A stretch of 64,000 bases of DNA from Microbulbifer sp. ALW1 (GTDB lineage: Bacteria; Pseudomonadota; Gammaproteobacteria; Pseudomonadales; Cellvibrionaceae): positions 268,001 to 332,000 of the forward strand of contig NZ_CP047569.1 of NCBI RefSeq assembly GCF_009903625.1, given 5' to 3'. The stretch's first letter is position 1. The number at the start of each line of letters is the position of its first letter. This document shows, piece by piece, positions 17,515 to 27,085 of the stretch. The notes under the pieces are model-generated. The model did not search any database, was not told where the DNA came from, and saw nothing but the letters and a program-made list of their open reading frames with translations. The position numbers and the translations under genes were made by a program.

Positions 17515-18603
17515 CTATTCCTGCTCAAACGGAATCCGCAGATTGACTGCCAGGCCGCCTTCCGGGCGATTGCAGAAGCGGGTCTTCTGCTCCACGCCAT
17601 ACAGGGCCCGCAGCCGTTCACAGGTGTTGCGAATGCCCACACCGCTGCCGTTGCCGAGCCCCGCCAGTGCTTCTTCCGGCACGCCGGGACCGTTGTCGCT
17701 GACCTCGATCAGCAGCTCACCGGCAAAGACCCGCGCCTTGATGGTGATCTCGCCGCCCCACTCCCGCTGGGAGATGCCGTATTTGATCGCATTTTCCACC
17801 AGAGGTTGCAGCAGCAGGCTGGGTACCAGGGCGCGCGAGGCGTCGCCCTCCAGATCCACATTGACCTGCAGGCGATCGGCGAAGCGCACTTTCTCGATAT
17901 CCAGGTACAGCATCAGCGCCTCCACTTCCTTGGCCAGGGTGACCTTCTGCATGGGGTCATTGTCCAGGGAGTGGCGCAGGAACTGGGACAGCCGGGTGAC
18001 CATGCTGTTGGCGGTCTTGCCGTCTTGATCCAGAATCAGGGTGGAAATCGCATTCAGGGTATTGAACAGAAAATGGGGATTCAGCTGGTAGCGCAGCATT
18101 TTCAGCTGCGACTGGTGGGCGATGGACTCCGCCTTGAGGGCCTTCTCCTGCTGTAGCAGGGAGGCCTGATAGTATTTGATGCCGTAATAGAGCGCCGTCC
18201 AGGTCATGTAGATCAGGAAGGAGTAGGAGAACCAGTAGACGGCCACTACCGCCGGATGCTCATCGCTCTCTTTACCGTACAGCCACAGGGAGCCGCCAAA
18301 CTTGATCGCCGCCCACAGCGCCGCCCCCAGGATAATCACCCCCAGGGACCCCATCAGTCGTGCAGCCGGCGCTTTGTGCCACAGGCGCTGAAAGCCCCGG
18401 CGCATGCCCTCGGAAATTGCCACACCAGAGGCGGTAGCCACGGCAATATAGCCGGTGTGGAGCCAGTGGCTCTCCACCCAGAAGAAGCTGCCGACGAACG
18501 TCAGCAGTGTATAGGCGCCCCAGCCACTGCACTGCAACGCCCAGTACTGGCACCGCTCGGAAGCCAGCTTTGTCGTCAGCCAATTGAAAACCGAAGTTCC
18601 CAT
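17515..18603 (-). CDS. Membrane sensor histidine kinase, LytS/AlgZ-like (His_kinase family)
   Basis: The 362-residue protein has four or so N-terminal membrane helices within residues 20-145 and then a cytoplasmic linker. The phospho-acceptor is in QLNPHFLFNTLNA (His177), and an HATPase domain follows with LVENAIKYGI and DNGPGV motifs. This is the kinase class paired with LytTR regulators. The sensed signal is unknown, since no extracytoplasmic sensor domain is present. The ATG at 18603 is used rather than an in-frame TTG at 18615. It is first in a two-gene operon with the response regulator. Confidence 0.87.
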   Translation of the reverse strand: MGTSVFNWLTTKLASERCQYWALQCSGWGAYTLLTFVGSFFWVESHWLHTGYIAVATASGVAISEGMRRGFQRLWHKAPAARLMGSLGVIILGAALWAAIKFGGSLWLYGKESDEHPAVVAVYWFSYSFLIYMTWTALYYGIKYYQASLLQQEKALKAESIAHQSQLKMLRYQLNPHFLFNTLNAISTLILDQDGKTANSMVTRLSQFLRHSLDNDPMQKVTLAKEVEALMLYLDIEKVRFADRLQVNVDLEGDASRALVPSLLLQPLVENAIKYGISQREWGGEITIKARVFAGELLIEVSDNGPGVPEEALAGLGNGSGVGIRNTCERLRALYGVEQKTRFCNRPEGGLAVNLRIPFEQE

Positions 18604-18752
18604 AAATAAACCCAATAAACCTGCGAACGTGGCGCAAAGACTGCGCCAATCTGGGAAAATAGCCTAATTGACTGGAAGCGTGGGTGAAATACCACCAAAC
18701 GCAACAATCTGACGGACTGCCGCAGACTGGGGCCAAACGGGAGACAAGTACC

Positions 18753-19211
18753 TTGAAATACTGGTTGTTCAAATCAGAGCCGGACGAGTACGGACTTGCA
18801 GACCTGAAGGCAGAGCCTGGTCAGGTTGGCCGCTGGGACGGCATCCGCAACTACCAGGCGCGCAACTTCCTGCGGGACCAGGTGCAGGTGGGCGACGGCG
18901 TGCTCTTCTATCACAGTACCTGCAAGATTCCCGCCGTTGCCGGTACCGCGACAGTGGCAAAGGCGGCCTACCCGGACCCGGCGCAATTCAATCCCGAATC
19001 CAAGTACTTCGACCCCAAGGCCACCGCAGAGAAACCGCGCTGGTACTGCGTGGATATCCGGTGGCAGAGTGAGTTCCGCCGCCCCGTGGCCCTGAAAGAT
19101 ATCAAGCAGAACCCGGCGCTGGCGGAGATGGTGCTGGTAAAACAGGGCCGGCTGTCGATTCAGCCGGTCACCAGCGAAGAGTGGGACATTATTCAGCAGC
19201 TGGGGCGCTAG
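18753..19211 (+). CDS. EVE domain protein
   Basis: The 152-residue protein begins [15 protein letters not shown] and carries [13 protein letters not shown], the two hallmark segments of the EVE domain, a PUA-related fold thought to bind modified bases. It is cytoplasmic and single-domain. The start is a TTG with a GGGAG ribosome site about 9 bases upstream. It is chosen because family members start just before KYWLFKSEP; an in-frame GTG at 18684 would add an unlikely tail. The last 23 bp overlap the end of the convergent aminotransferase gene. Confidence 0.85.
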   Translation: MKYWLFKSEPDEYGLADLKAEPGQVGRWDGIRNYQARNFLRDQVQVGDGVLFYHSTCKIPAVAGTATVAKAAYPDPAQFNPESKYFDPKATAEKPRWYCVDIRWQSEFRRPVALKDIKQNPALAEMVLVKQGRLSIQPVTSEEWDIIQQLGR

Positions 19212-20436
19212 TAGTCTGGGGCGAGCCCAGCAGGCCATCCGCGCGGAACATCGACTTGATGCCGCGCACTGCCTGGCGAATGCGATTCTGGTTTTCGATC
19301 AGGGCAAAGCGCACGTAGTCGTCACCGTAGTCGCCAAAACCGATTCCCGGCGACACGCACACCTTGGCGTCCGCCAGCAGCTTTTTGGCAAATTCCAGTG
19401 AACCCATCTCCCGGTAAGCGTCCGGGATTTTCGCCCACACATACATGGAGGCCTTGGGCACATCCACCATCCAGCCGGCTTCGTGCAACCCCTTAACCAG
19501 GGTGTCGCGGCGCTGGCGGTACTGCTCGGCGATATCCCGCACACACTGCTGATCCCCTTCCAGGGCCGCAATGGCCGCCACCTGTAGCGGGGTAAAACTG
19601 CCGTAGTCATGGTAGCTCTTGATGCGCGCCAGCGCATTCACCAGGTCGCGGTTGCCCACCATAAAACCCACGCGCCAACCGGCCATGTTGTAGCTTTTGG
19701 AGAGGGTAAAGAATTCCACCGCCACATCTTTGGCCCCGGGCACCTGCATAATTGAGGGCGCTTTCCAGCCTTCGTAAACGATGTCGGCATACGCCAAATC
19801 GTGCACCACCAGAATGCCGTAGCGCTTCGCCAGCGCCACTACCCGCTCGAAAAAATCCAGCTCGACACACTGCGCGGTGGGGTTGGACGGGAAGCCGAGA
19901 ATCACCATTTTCGGCTTGGGAATACTCTCGATAATGGCCCGCTCCAGCTCGGCAAAAAAGTCGATGCCGGGCACCAGTGGTACCGAGCGCACCTGGGCGC
20001 CAGCGATCACTGCACCGTAAATGTGGATGGGGTAACTGGGGTTGGGTACCAGCACCATATCGCCGTGATCCAGCACCGCCAGCATCAGGTGCGCCAGCCC
20101 TTCCTTGGAGCCAATGGTCACCACCGCCTCTTCTTCCGGGTCTATCTCCACCCGGTAGCGATCCGCATACCATTGCGAAATGGCCCGGCGCAGGCGGGGT
20201 ATGCCGCGGGAAGTGGAGTAGCCGTGGGTGTCCTCGCGCTGGGCCACAGTACACAGCTTGTCGACAATATGTTGCGGGGTAGGTCCGTCGGGATTGCCCA
20301 TACTGAAGTCGATGATGTCTTCGCCGCGCCGTCGCGCAGCCATCTTCAGTTCGGCAGTGATATTGAAAACGTAGGGGGGAAGGCGATCAATACGGGAAAA
20401 ACGGCGCACGGAAGGCGCACTCATATCCTTACTCAT
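19189..20436 (-). CDS. alaC: Class I aminotransferase, AlaC-type (glutamate-pyruvate transaminase)
   Basis: The 415-residue protein matches the AlaC/AspC fold-type I class: [12 protein letters not shown] near residue 43, [30 protein letters not shown], and the PLP lysine Lys247 in [15 protein letters not shown]. AlaC makes alanine from pyruvate with glutamate as amino donor. It has a somewhat long C terminus ending in TTSAPAAE. It is monocistronic on this strand. Its 3' end overlaps the convergent EVE gene by 23 bp, which is unusual and leaves no room for a terminator between them. Confidence 0.88.
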   Translation of the reverse strand: MSKDMSAPSVRRFSRIDRLPPYVFNITAELKMAARRRGEDIIDFSMGNPDGPTPQHIVDKLCTVAQREDTHGYSTSRGIPRLRRAISQWYADRYRVEIDPEEEAVVTIGSKEGLAHLMLAVLDHGDMVLVPNPSYPIHIYGAVIAGAQVRSVPLVPGIDFFAELERAIIESIPKPKMVILGFPSNPTAQCVELDFFERVVALAKRYGILVVHDLAYADIVYEGWKAPSIMQVPGAKDVAVEFFTLSKSYNMAGWRVGFMVGNRDLVNALARIKSYHDYGSFTPLQVAAIAALEGDQQCVRDIAEQYRQRRDTLVKGLHEAGWMVDVPKASMYVWAKIPDAYREMGSLEFAKKLLADAKVCVSPGIGFGDYGDDYVRFALIENQNRIRQAVRGIKSMFRADGLLGSPQTTSAPAAE

Positions 20437-20575
20437 AAATTCCTCTGTTTACGTAAGCGCCCGGAACCGTCCGAGCGACGCAGGCCGCCGATTGGCGACC
20501 CAGGGATCATAAGCGAAGAATTTATTTTCGAGAATGGGCAGTCAGCCGATTGGCAAAGATCGGCGCCACAAACCT

Positions 20576-20827
20576 TCAGATATCCGGCTGGATGTCCGCC
20601 GGGGAGCGGGAATGGGTCGGCTCCTTGGCACAGGAGCACCCCAGGCGCCCATTCAGAGTCTGCCACTCGCTGTAATTGGCATCCTGGCACTGCATACGCA
20701 GGGCCTGACACTGGGAGCCATAGCGGACCTTGCTGTTGCTGGCACCCTCGAGTGCCATGCGCGTCAACGTTTCACAGCCAGCGGCCGAGCCAATGAATAG
20801 CAGAATAAAAATGAGTTTGTGGTGCAT
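20576..20827 (-). CDS. Small hypothetical lipoprotein
   Basis: The 83-residue protein has a hydrophobic leader with lipobox SAAGC (Cys18) and an AAGGAAG ribosome site. The mature part holds five further Cys residues spaced through SQCQALRMQCQ and GCSC, which may form disulfides in the periplasm. No known family was recognised. It lies alone between the aminotransferase and nitroreductase genes on the same strand. Confidence 0.6.
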   Translation of the reverse strand: MHHKLIFILLFIGSAAGCETLTRMALEGASNSKVRYGSQCQALRMQCQDANYSEWQTLNGRLGCSCAKEPTHSRSPADIQPDI

Positions 20828-20938
20828 GATTCTTCCTTGCTTATTGGAGTCCAGCGTCGACGCCTAACGAGATAGGGATAGGACAAAGTTTTGCTGACAA
20901 AAGTTTCAGGAGCAAAAGTTTCACGAACAAAAGTTCCG

Positions 20939-21607
20939 CTAGATAAATTCTGCTATCTCGCCCAATGGTTTTTTACCAATTGCCGGAACCTGTGCGCCCT
21001 CCGCCGGCAGCCCCGCCACCACAATCATATAGGGGCGCTCGTCGCCGGGGCGGCCGAGAATCTGGTTCAGGAACTTCATCGGGCTTGGCGTGTGTGTGAG
21101 GGTAGCGACGCCAGCATTGTGCAGTGCAGCCAGCAACATGCCGGTGGCGATACCGACAGACTCGGAGGTGTAGTAATTTTTGCGCTGCTCACCCGCCGCT
21201 CCTTCGGAGAACTTTTTCAGGAAAATCACGATCAGGTAGGGCGCGGTTTCCAGGAAGGGCTTATGCGCGTCGGTTCCCAGCGGGGCGAGAGCGTCCAGCC
21301 ACTCTTCCGATGCACGCCTCTCATAAAACTCCCGCTCTTCCGCTTCCGCCGCCATGCGGATTTCTTGTTTCACCGCCGCAGACTCCACCACGCAAAAATG
21401 CCAGGGCTGCATATTGGCACCACTGGGTGCGCTGCCCGCAGTAAGCACCGCCTGCTCGATGACTTCACGGGGTATTGGTGCATTTGAAAAATCCCGCACC
21501 GAGCGGCGCTGCTGCATCCAATGATAAAACGTTCGCGCACGCGCAATTTTGGTCGCATCGTCGAACTGCTCGAATTGCAATGGCGCGAACTGGCCGGAGT
21601 CTGCCAT
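20939..21607 (-). CDS. Nitroreductase-family flavoprotein
   Basis: The 222-residue protein has the FMN-binding nitroreductase layout: [20 protein letters not shown] at the N terminus, [15 protein letters not shown], and a late [19 protein letters not shown] followed by [14 protein letters not shown]. Members reduce nitro compounds, quinones or related acceptors with NAD(P)H. Its ATG shares one base with the stop of the upstream small membrane protein gene (TAATG), so the two are translationally coupled. Confidence 0.87.
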   Translation of the reverse strand: MADSGQFAPLQFEQFDDATKIARARTFYHWMQQRRSVRDFSNAPIPREVIEQAVLTAGSAPSGANMQPWHFCVVESAAVKQEIRMAAEAEEREFYERRASEEWLDALAPLGTDAHKPFLETAPYLIVIFLKKFSEGAAGEQRKNYYTSESVGIATGMLLAALHNAGVATLTHTPSPMKFLNQILGRPGDERPYMIVVAGLPAEGAQVPAIGKKPLGEIAEFI

Positions 21608-21822
21608 TACACTACCCCCTTGGTACGCGCGATGAACAGGCTCAACAGCGACAACAGCGTCAGTACCACGAGAATAATGCCCAGCAGCAACAGAGGGCGG
21701 AAAGGCTTGCGCTCCACGTCGTTGTGGCCGCTTTCCAGATAGCGGTCGACCCTGGCCTGGTCATCTGCGGAAAGTTTCTTCGGCGGGACGCTGAATTCGG
21801 ATTCGGACTCTGGGTTCGGCAT
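21607..21822 (-). CDS. DUF3094-like small membrane protein
   Basis: The 71-residue protein has a polar N-terminal half with [16 protein letters not shown] and [13 protein letters not shown], then one membrane helix. The pattern matches the DUF3094 proteins of Pseudomonas and relatives, recalled from their VERxPFRP motif. The role is unknown. It is the first gene of a two-gene unit with the nitroreductase. Confidence 0.7.
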   Translation of the reverse strand: MPNPESESEFSVPPKKLSADDQARVDRYLESGHNDVERKPFRPLLLLGIILVVLTLLSLLSLFIARTKGVV

Positions 21823-21880
21823 GGCTAATCCGGGATCTTTTTTATTGTGATAACCCGAGTTTAGGAGATCCAGTGCAACG

Positions 21881-21908
21881 AAAAAAGCCCCGCGAGTGCG
21901 GGGCTTTT
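21881..21908 (-). terminator. Terminator of the acyl-CoA dehydrogenase gene
   Basis: Reading the minus strand, AAAAGCCCCGC, a short loop and GCGGGGCTTTTTT form a perfect stem followed by a T run, 27 bp past the stop of the dehydrogenase. Confidence 0.85.
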
Positions 21909-21934
21909 GCTGCTCGAGCCCTGAAGGTAGCGGA

Positions 21935-23710
21935 TCAGAACAACTCGTCTTCCATATCCATCAGCGTCTCGCTGCCAGCAAGTACGCTGGCCGCCAGCGC
22001 GTTGGTCTGCGGCAGCAGGCGCGCGAAGAAGAAGCGCGCGGTTTTGATCTGGCTGCGGTAGAAGTCGTCCGCCTGCGGCAATGCAACGCTGGCCACCTTG
22101 GCCCACATATAGGCGTAGGCGACAAAACCGAACAGGTGCAAATACTCCACCGAAGCGGCGCCCGGTGCGTTGGGGTCGGTTTTGGCCGCCTCAATCACTG
22201 CAGCGGTCACGTCTTTCAGGCGCTGCAGCTCGCTCGCCAGCGGCTGGATGAATTCCGCCATTGCTTCGTCATCGGCGTTTTCAGCAATGAATCCCTGAAT
22301 TTCCGCGGCAAACAGCTCGAAGAAGGCGCCACCGTTGGCGACGGTCTTGCGACCGATCAGATCCAGCGCCTGGATGCCGTTGGTACCCTCGTAGATCTGG
22401 GTAATACGCACGTCGCGCACCAACTGCTCCTGGCCCCACTCGCGGATAAAGCCGTGGCCGCCGAACACCTGCTGGCCCAGCACGGTACACTCGAGACCCT
22501 TGTCGGTGAAGAAAGCTTTGGCCACCGGCGTCAGCAATGCCACCATGGCTTCCGCGTGCTTCTGCTCTTCGCCTTCGCCGAACTTGGCAATATCCAGCCA
22601 CTTGGCCACATAAGTGGACAGCGCACGGCCACCGCCAATGTAGGCTTTCTGGGTCAGCAGCATACGGCGTACGTCCGGGTGCACGATGATCGGGTCGGCG
22701 GCCTTTTCCGGCTGCTTGACACCTTCCGGTGAACGGCTCTGTACGCGGTCACGGGCGTATTCGAGCGCGCTCTGATAGGAACGCTCGGAAGCGCCCAGGC
22801 CCTGAATACCAACACCAAGGCGCTCGTAGTTCATCATGGTGAACATGGCCGCGAGGCCCTTGTTCACTTCACCCACCAGCCAGCCCTTGGCGCCATCGAA
22901 GTTCATCGCGCAGGTGGAGGAAGCCTTGATGCCCATCTTGTGCTCGATGGAGCCACAGCTGACCGCATTGCGCTCGCCCAGGCTGCCGTCTTCGTTGACC
23001 ATGATTTTCGGCACCAGGAACAGGGAGATACCTTTCGGGCCCTTGGGTGCGTCCGGCAGTTTGGCCAGTACCAGATGGATGATGTTCTCGGACAGGTCGT
23101 GGTCACCGCCGGTAATGAAAATCTTGGAGCCGGTGATGCTGTAGCTGCCATCTTCCTGCGGCTCCGCCTTGGTGCGGATGATACCCAGATCGGTACCGGC
23201 GTGAGGCTCGGTCAGATCCATGGCTCCGGCCCAGGTGCCGGCGTACATGTTCGGCAGGTACTTCTGCTTCAGCTCTTCGGTAGCGTGGGCATCGATTGCC
23301 AGGCAGGCGCCATTGGTCAGCACCGGGTAGAGGGCGAAGGAAATATTCGCCGCACAGATCATCTCTTCCACCTGGGCACCCAGGGTTTTCGGCATACCCA
23401 TGCCACCGAATTCCGGATTGCCCACCAGCGCACCCCAGCCGCCCTCACAGTAAGTGGCGTAGGCTTCCGGGAAACCTTTCGGCGTGGTCACAACGCCGTC
23501 GTTCCAGTGGCAACCCTCTTCGTCGCCGCTGCGGTTGATCGGGTCCAGGGTGTTGCTGGCCAGTTTGGCCATTTCTTCCAGAATCGCATCTGCGGTTTCG
23601 CGATCGGCAGTGTCCGCCAGCGCCGGCAGCCGCGCCCACAGCTTGTCTGCCTCGAATACTTCATGCAGCAGGAAGTTCATCTCGCGCAGTGGCGCCTTGT
23701 ACTCAGCCAT
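21935..23710 (-). CDS. Acyl-CoA dehydrogenase with C-terminal extension (FadE-like)
   Basis: The 591-residue flavoprotein has the acyl-CoA dehydrogenase domains in order (N-terminal helical, beta, C-terminal helical). Motifs are LTEPHAGTDLG and the catalytic Glu441 in ITQIYEGTNGIQALDLIGRK. It also has the extra C-terminal domain (about 470-591) found in the long bacterial fatty-acid-oxidation dehydrogenases of Pseudomonas and relatives. It should catalyse the first step of beta-oxidation and feed electrons to ETF. A GAGG ribosome site precedes the ATG. A perfect CAAAC-N4-GTTTG palindrome lies 55-72 bp upstream and fits control by a PsrA/FadR-type fatty-acid regulator. Confidence 0.92.
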   Translation of the reverse strand: MAEYKAPLREMNFLLHEVFEADKLWARLPALADTADRETADAILEEMAKLASNTLDPINRSGDEEGCHWNDGVVTTPKGFPEAYATYCEGGWGALVGNPEFGGMGMPKTLGAQVEEMICAANISFALYPVLTNGACLAIDAHATEELKQKYLPNMYAGTWAGAMDLTEPHAGTDLGIIRTKAEPQEDGSYSITGSKIFITGGDHDLSENIIHLVLAKLPDAPKGPKGISLFLVPKIMVNEDGSLGERNAVSCGSIEHKMGIKASSTCAMNFDGAKGWLVGEVNKGLAAMFTMMNYERLGVGIQGLGASERSYQSALEYARDRVQSRSPEGVKQPEKAADPIIVHPDVRRMLLTQKAYIGGGRALSTYVAKWLDIAKFGEGEEQKHAEAMVALLTPVAKAFFTDKGLECTVLGQQVFGGHGFIREWGQEQLVRDVRITQIYEGTNGIQALDLIGRKTVANGGAFFELFAAEIQGFIAENADDEAMAEFIQPLASELQRLKDVTAAVIEAAKTDPNAPGAASVEYLHLFGFVAYAYMWAKVASVALPQADDFYRSQIKTARFFFARLLPQTNALAASVLAGSETLMDMEDELF

Positions 23711-23764
23711 TTTTTCGCCTCACTCATTCAATCTGGCAATCTGGCGGTGAAATCAATCACCCGT

Positions 23765-23782
23765 TTCAAACAATTGTTTGAA
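23765..23782. promoter_or_regulatory. PsrA-like operator upstream of the acyl-CoA dehydrogenase
   Basis: TTCAAACAATTGTTTGAA is a perfect 18-bp palindrome. It contains CAAAC-AATT-GTTTG, which matches the published Pseudomonas PsrA consensus G/CAAAC(N2-4)GTTTG/C. PsrA is a TetR-type repressor released by long-chain fatty acids. A second, weaker inverted repeat, TGACCG-N8-CGGTCA, lies at 23890-23909 in the same intergenic region. Confidence 0.65.
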
Positions 23783-24076
23783 TTTAGATTCAACCTCCCT
23801 GTTTGTCAACGCAGCACCAACCAGGGCGGCCCCATGGTCAAATTTAATAATTAGTGTCAAGTTATCTTGAGGACGACTTCTGGTTAATTTGACCGCGACC
23901 AAACGGTCAGTTCTCCCGGGTGATTTCATTGAGGCGCACCCTGGGTGGCGCGTCATTTAGTTACAGCTGCAACTTTTCTCGCAAATGATTCATCCGGAAA
24001 GGCTGCCTGTTGACAGACAAACGTGATCACATTCACGCGTTTACAAAATAAAAATCCGTAAAGGAGCCATATCGCA

Positions 24077-24652
24077 ATGAGACTTCCAGCTCTCAAAACC
24101 AGTACCGCACTACTCGCCATCGCCCTGTCTTCCGCCGGTTGCGTAAAGATGGACGGCAAGGTAAACGGCGGCGGCACCATGAATTCCATGGGCGGCGCCG
24201 GCAAGGCCGTTATGACCTTCCACGCCGAACGCTGTGACGAACAGCCCGTCAAAGGTCAGGTGAATTTCCAGGACAAAACCGCCATCGATTGGGAAAACGA
24301 CGGAGGCGTTAGTTTTCGCGCCAACGTGGTAGATGCAGGTTTATGCGGTGAAGATGTAGACCTTAGCGGGGATGCAGCACTGTCCTGTGACCAGAGATGC
24401 GGCCCCGGTGAATTCGAAGTGGCCTTCGAATACGACTCCACCAACCCGCAACTGCCTGGCGAGGGCTCCGGCGTCGCCTGCATGGTTGACTGGGGCGAAG
24501 GTGTCAATGCGTCTTACCGCATCAATGGCATGGCCAGCATCAGTGTCGATACCGGCCCATTTTCCAGCTATGCCAATCGCGGTGCACTGAGTGGCAACGT
24601 GCAAACCCAGGAATGCCCATCCGCCAAAAACGATAAAGAAGACAACGGCTGA
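24077..24652 (+). CDS. Hypothetical lipoprotein upstream of a subtilase
   Basis: The 191-residue protein has a lipoprotein signal with lipobox SSAGC (Cys22) and a strong AAGGAG ribosome site. The mature part is rich in Gly, Asp and Cys (seven Cys after the lipidated one), suggesting a disulfide-stabilised beta fold. No family was recognised. It is 30 bp upstream of the subtilase gene, so it may assist, anchor or inhibit that protease. This is inference from position only. Confidence 0.6.
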   Translation: MRLPALKTSTALLAIALSSAGCVKMDGKVNGGGTMNSMGGAGKAVMTFHAERCDEQPVKGQVNFQDKTAIDWENDGGVSFRANVVDAGLCGEDVDLSGDAALSCDQRCGPGEFEVAFEYDSTNPQLPGEGSGVACMVDWGEGVNASYRINGMASISVDTGPFSSYANRGALSGNVQTQECPSAKNDKEDNG

Positions 24653-24682
24653 TCGCCCACAGAATAATAAAAAGGTGAATTC

Positions 24683-26230
24683 ATGAAATTACACAACACG
24701 CTGCTCGCCGCAGCCATCACTGCCGCGATGAGCGCTCCCACCCTCGCCGCCGACACCATGCGCATGGTCCTGGAATACAAGCCCGGACAGGGAAACGCAG
24801 TCAAAACCGCTCTGGAAGGGCGCGGTGTCACTGTGCACAGCGAACTGAAGCGCTACGACAGCCTGGCGCTGGAGATGACCAAAGAACAATTCGTCGCCAT
24901 GAAGGATGTCTCCGGCATCGTCGGTATTTATGCAGATACCCCGCGCGAGATGCTCGACACCGGCACCATGGGTGAAATTTCCCCTTATGGTATTGCCCAG
25001 ACCCAGGCCGACCAGCTCAATTACGCCGGCGGCACCAAGGTGTGCATCATCGACTCCGGCTACGACTACGGCCACCCGGACCTGCCCGCGTCGGCGGTGA
25101 CTGGCGAAGAAGGCGGCCTGGCTGGCCCCTGGAACCAGGATGGCAATGGTCACGGTACCCACGTTGCTGGCACCATCGCCGCATTGGGCGGCAACGGCCA
25201 GGGTGTTGTCGGCGTCAATGACGACGGCAATATCCAGCTCCACATTGTGCGTGTCTTCGACGACGAAGGCGGCTTTGCCTACGCCTCCAGCCTGGCGGGT
25301 GCGATCAGCGACTGTGCCGACGCGGGTGCCAACGTGATTTCCATGAGCCTCGGTGGCGCACTGGAAAACCCGATTGAAGAGCGCGCCATCAAACAGGCGG
25401 CGCGCGACGGCGTGCTGATGATCGCCGCGGCCGGTAACGATCAAATGGCCTGGCACTCCTACCCCGCTTCCTACGACGCCGTAATGTCGGTGGCAGCGGT
25501 GGATGGCGGCGGCAACCATGCCTCCTTCTCTCAGCGCACTGCCCAGGTGGAAATCGCCGCTCCCGGTGTGAGCACTCTGTCCACCGTGCCCCGCGGCACC
25601 GGTGAAACCGGTGTGGGCGCAGTCTCCCAGAACGGCGCCTCGTTTGAGTCGATCCCCATGGTGGGTGGCACCATTGGCACTGTCAGTGCCTCGCTGGCAA
25701 ATTGCGGCATCGGCGACAGCGCCTGTGAAGACGCGGCCGGCAAGATCTGTGTGATAGAGCGCGGCGCTATCAGCTTCGGTGACAAAGTCGCCAACTGTGA
25801 AGCGGGCGGCGGCGTCGGCGCCATTGTCTACAACAATGCACCGGGCATTTTCGGCGGCGATCTAGGCACCACCAGCAATCTGGTTGCGGTATCCCTAAGC
25901 CAGGAAGACGCTGAAGCACTGGAGATAGGTATGGGGGCCACAATTTCCATCGAGCCCATGGCGGACTATGACTACAAGTCCGGCACCTCAATGGCCACGC
26001 CGCACGTTTCCGGTATCGCTGCCAAAGTGTGGAGCCACTTCCCGCAGTGCAGCGCCAACGACATCCGCCTGGCCCTGCGCGCTTCCGCTGTTGATCTGGA
26101 CCAACCGGGCTACGACTACAACACCGGCTGGGGGCTGGTGCAGACCAAGGCTGCGTATGACTACCTGGCGACCAACGGCTGCAAGTCTTCCAACAATATC
26201 CTGCGAGGCGGCGACGGCAGAGCCCACTGA
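24683..26230 (+). CDS. Secreted subtilisin-like serine peptidase (S8) with PA domain insert
   Basis: The 515-residue protein has a signal peptide (MKLHNTLLAAAITAAMSA, ending near LAAD). An I9-like propeptide of about 70 residues follows, then an S8 domain. The catalytic triad is Asp124 (CIIDSGYDYGHPD), His157 (NGHGTHVAG) and Ser436 (SGTSMATPHVSG). A protease-associated insert lies at about 320-425 (GKICVIERGAISFGDKVANC), between the oxyanion Asn region and the catalytic Ser. The C-terminal tail after residue 495 is short and not a known secretion signal. It is probably exported by Sec and acts outside the cell. A perfect hairpin terminator follows. Confidence 0.92.
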   Translation: MKLHNTLLAAAITAAMSAPTLAADTMRMVLEYKPGQGNAVKTALEGRGVTVHSELKRYDSLALEMTKEQFVAMKDVSGIVGIYADTPREMLDTGTMGEISPYGIAQTQADQLNYAGGTKVCIIDSGYDYGHPDLPASAVTGEEGGLAGPWNQDGNGHGTHVAGTIAALGGNGQGVVGVNDDGNIQLHIVRVFDDEGGFAYASSLAGAISDCADAGANVISMSLGGALENPIEERAIKQAARDGVLMIAAAGNDQMAWHSYPASYDAVMSVAAVDGGGNHASFSQRTAQVEIAAPGVSTLSTVPRGTGETGVGAVSQNGASFESIPMVGGTIGTVSASLANCGIGDSACEDAAGKICVIERGAISFGDKVANCEAGGGVGAIVYNNAPGIFGGDLGTTSNLVAVSLSQEDAEALEIGMGATISIEPMADYDYKSGTSMATPHVSGIAAKVWSHFPQCSANDIRLALRASAVDLDQPGYDYNTGWGLVQTKAAYDYLATNGCKSSNNILRGGDGRAH

Positions 26231-26337
26231 TTCCAACAGACACCTATTGAACAGTAAAACCGTGCGAACAGTGAAACCGTGAGTGGCTAAGGGGCCATTG
26301 AGAATCCCCATGACCAGCGCCAGGGACGGCGCAATTC

Positions 26338-26369
26338 AGGCAGCCTTGCAAGGCTGCCTTTTTCGTTTT
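26338..26369 (+). terminator. Terminator after the subtilase gene
   Basis: A perfect 22-bp palindrome (26338-26359) with arms AGGCAGCCTTG and CAAGGCTGCCT is followed by TTTTTCGTTTT. It stops transcription from 24683 and also lies just past the end of the convergent bioD gene. Confidence 0.85.
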
Positions 26370-26377
26370 CCGGCAGA

Positions 26378-27085
26378 TCAGTTTGTGGCGCCGTCCTGCA
26401 ACAGCGGCGCCAGATCCAGGTGGCTGGCACCCTGGCGGTAATCACCGGCCTCATCGTGAGGCAGGACACCCAGGCAGGGCGCAGGAAGGAGCGCGCGCAG
26501 GGTCATCAGATTCTCCTCCGCCTTCGGCATGTCGCCCTGCGCTCCACGCACAAAGTTGGCCACCCAACCGGCCAGCACCAAACCATCGCGACGGATGGCT
26601 TCCGCCGTAAGCAGTGCGTGATTAATGCACCCCAACTCCATGCCCACCACCAGAATGACCGGCAATTCCAACGCCCGCGGCAAGTCCGAGAGAAACTGTC
26701 GCGGCGCCAGTGGCACCCGCCAGCCGCCGGCACCCTCCACCAGTACCAGATCGGCACCACTGTTCATCACCCCGCGACAAATGCCTTCCAGGCGCGACGT
26801 ATCCAGCCGACGCCCCGCTGCCATCGCGGCGATATGCGGCGCTACTGCAGGCGCCAGCGCAATGGGATTGACCTGCTCGTAGGGCATCACCGCGGTCATG
26901 GCATCAATCAGGGTCAACGCATCGCTATTGCGCAACCCTTCCGGAGTCTCCTCACAACCGGACGCCACCGGCTTCATCGCCGCGGTCTTCAGACCCTGCC
27001 CGGCGGCGGCTTCCAGTATTGCCGCAGTGGCATAGGTCTTGCCGACTTCAGTATTTGTTCCAGTCACAAAAAACGTACGGGTCAC
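26378..27085 (-). CDS. bioD: ATP-dependent dethiobiotin synthetase BioD
   Basis: The 235-residue protein begins TRTFFVTGTNTEVGKT, with a P-loop variant GTNTEVGKT and Lys16, and continues with MKPVASGCEE and VEGAGGWRVPL, both typical of BioD. It closes the ureido ring of dethiobiotin from diaminopelargonate, CO2 and ATP in the cytoplasm. The start is GTG with a GAGGT ribosome site 8 bases upstream. No other biotin genes are in the window, so bioD is detached from any bioBFHC cluster here. Confidence 0.93.
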   Translation of the reverse strand: MTRTFFVTGTNTEVGKTYATAAILEAAAGQGLKTAAMKPVASGCEETPEGLRNSDALTLIDAMTAVMPYEQVNPIALAPAVAPHIAAMAAGRRLDTSRLEGICRGVMNSGADLVLVEGAGGWRVPLAPRQFLSDLPRALELPVILVVGMELGCINHALLTAEAIRRDGLVLAGWVANFVRGAQGDMPKAEENLMTLRALLPAPCLGVLPHDEAGDYRQGASHLDLAPLLQDGATN

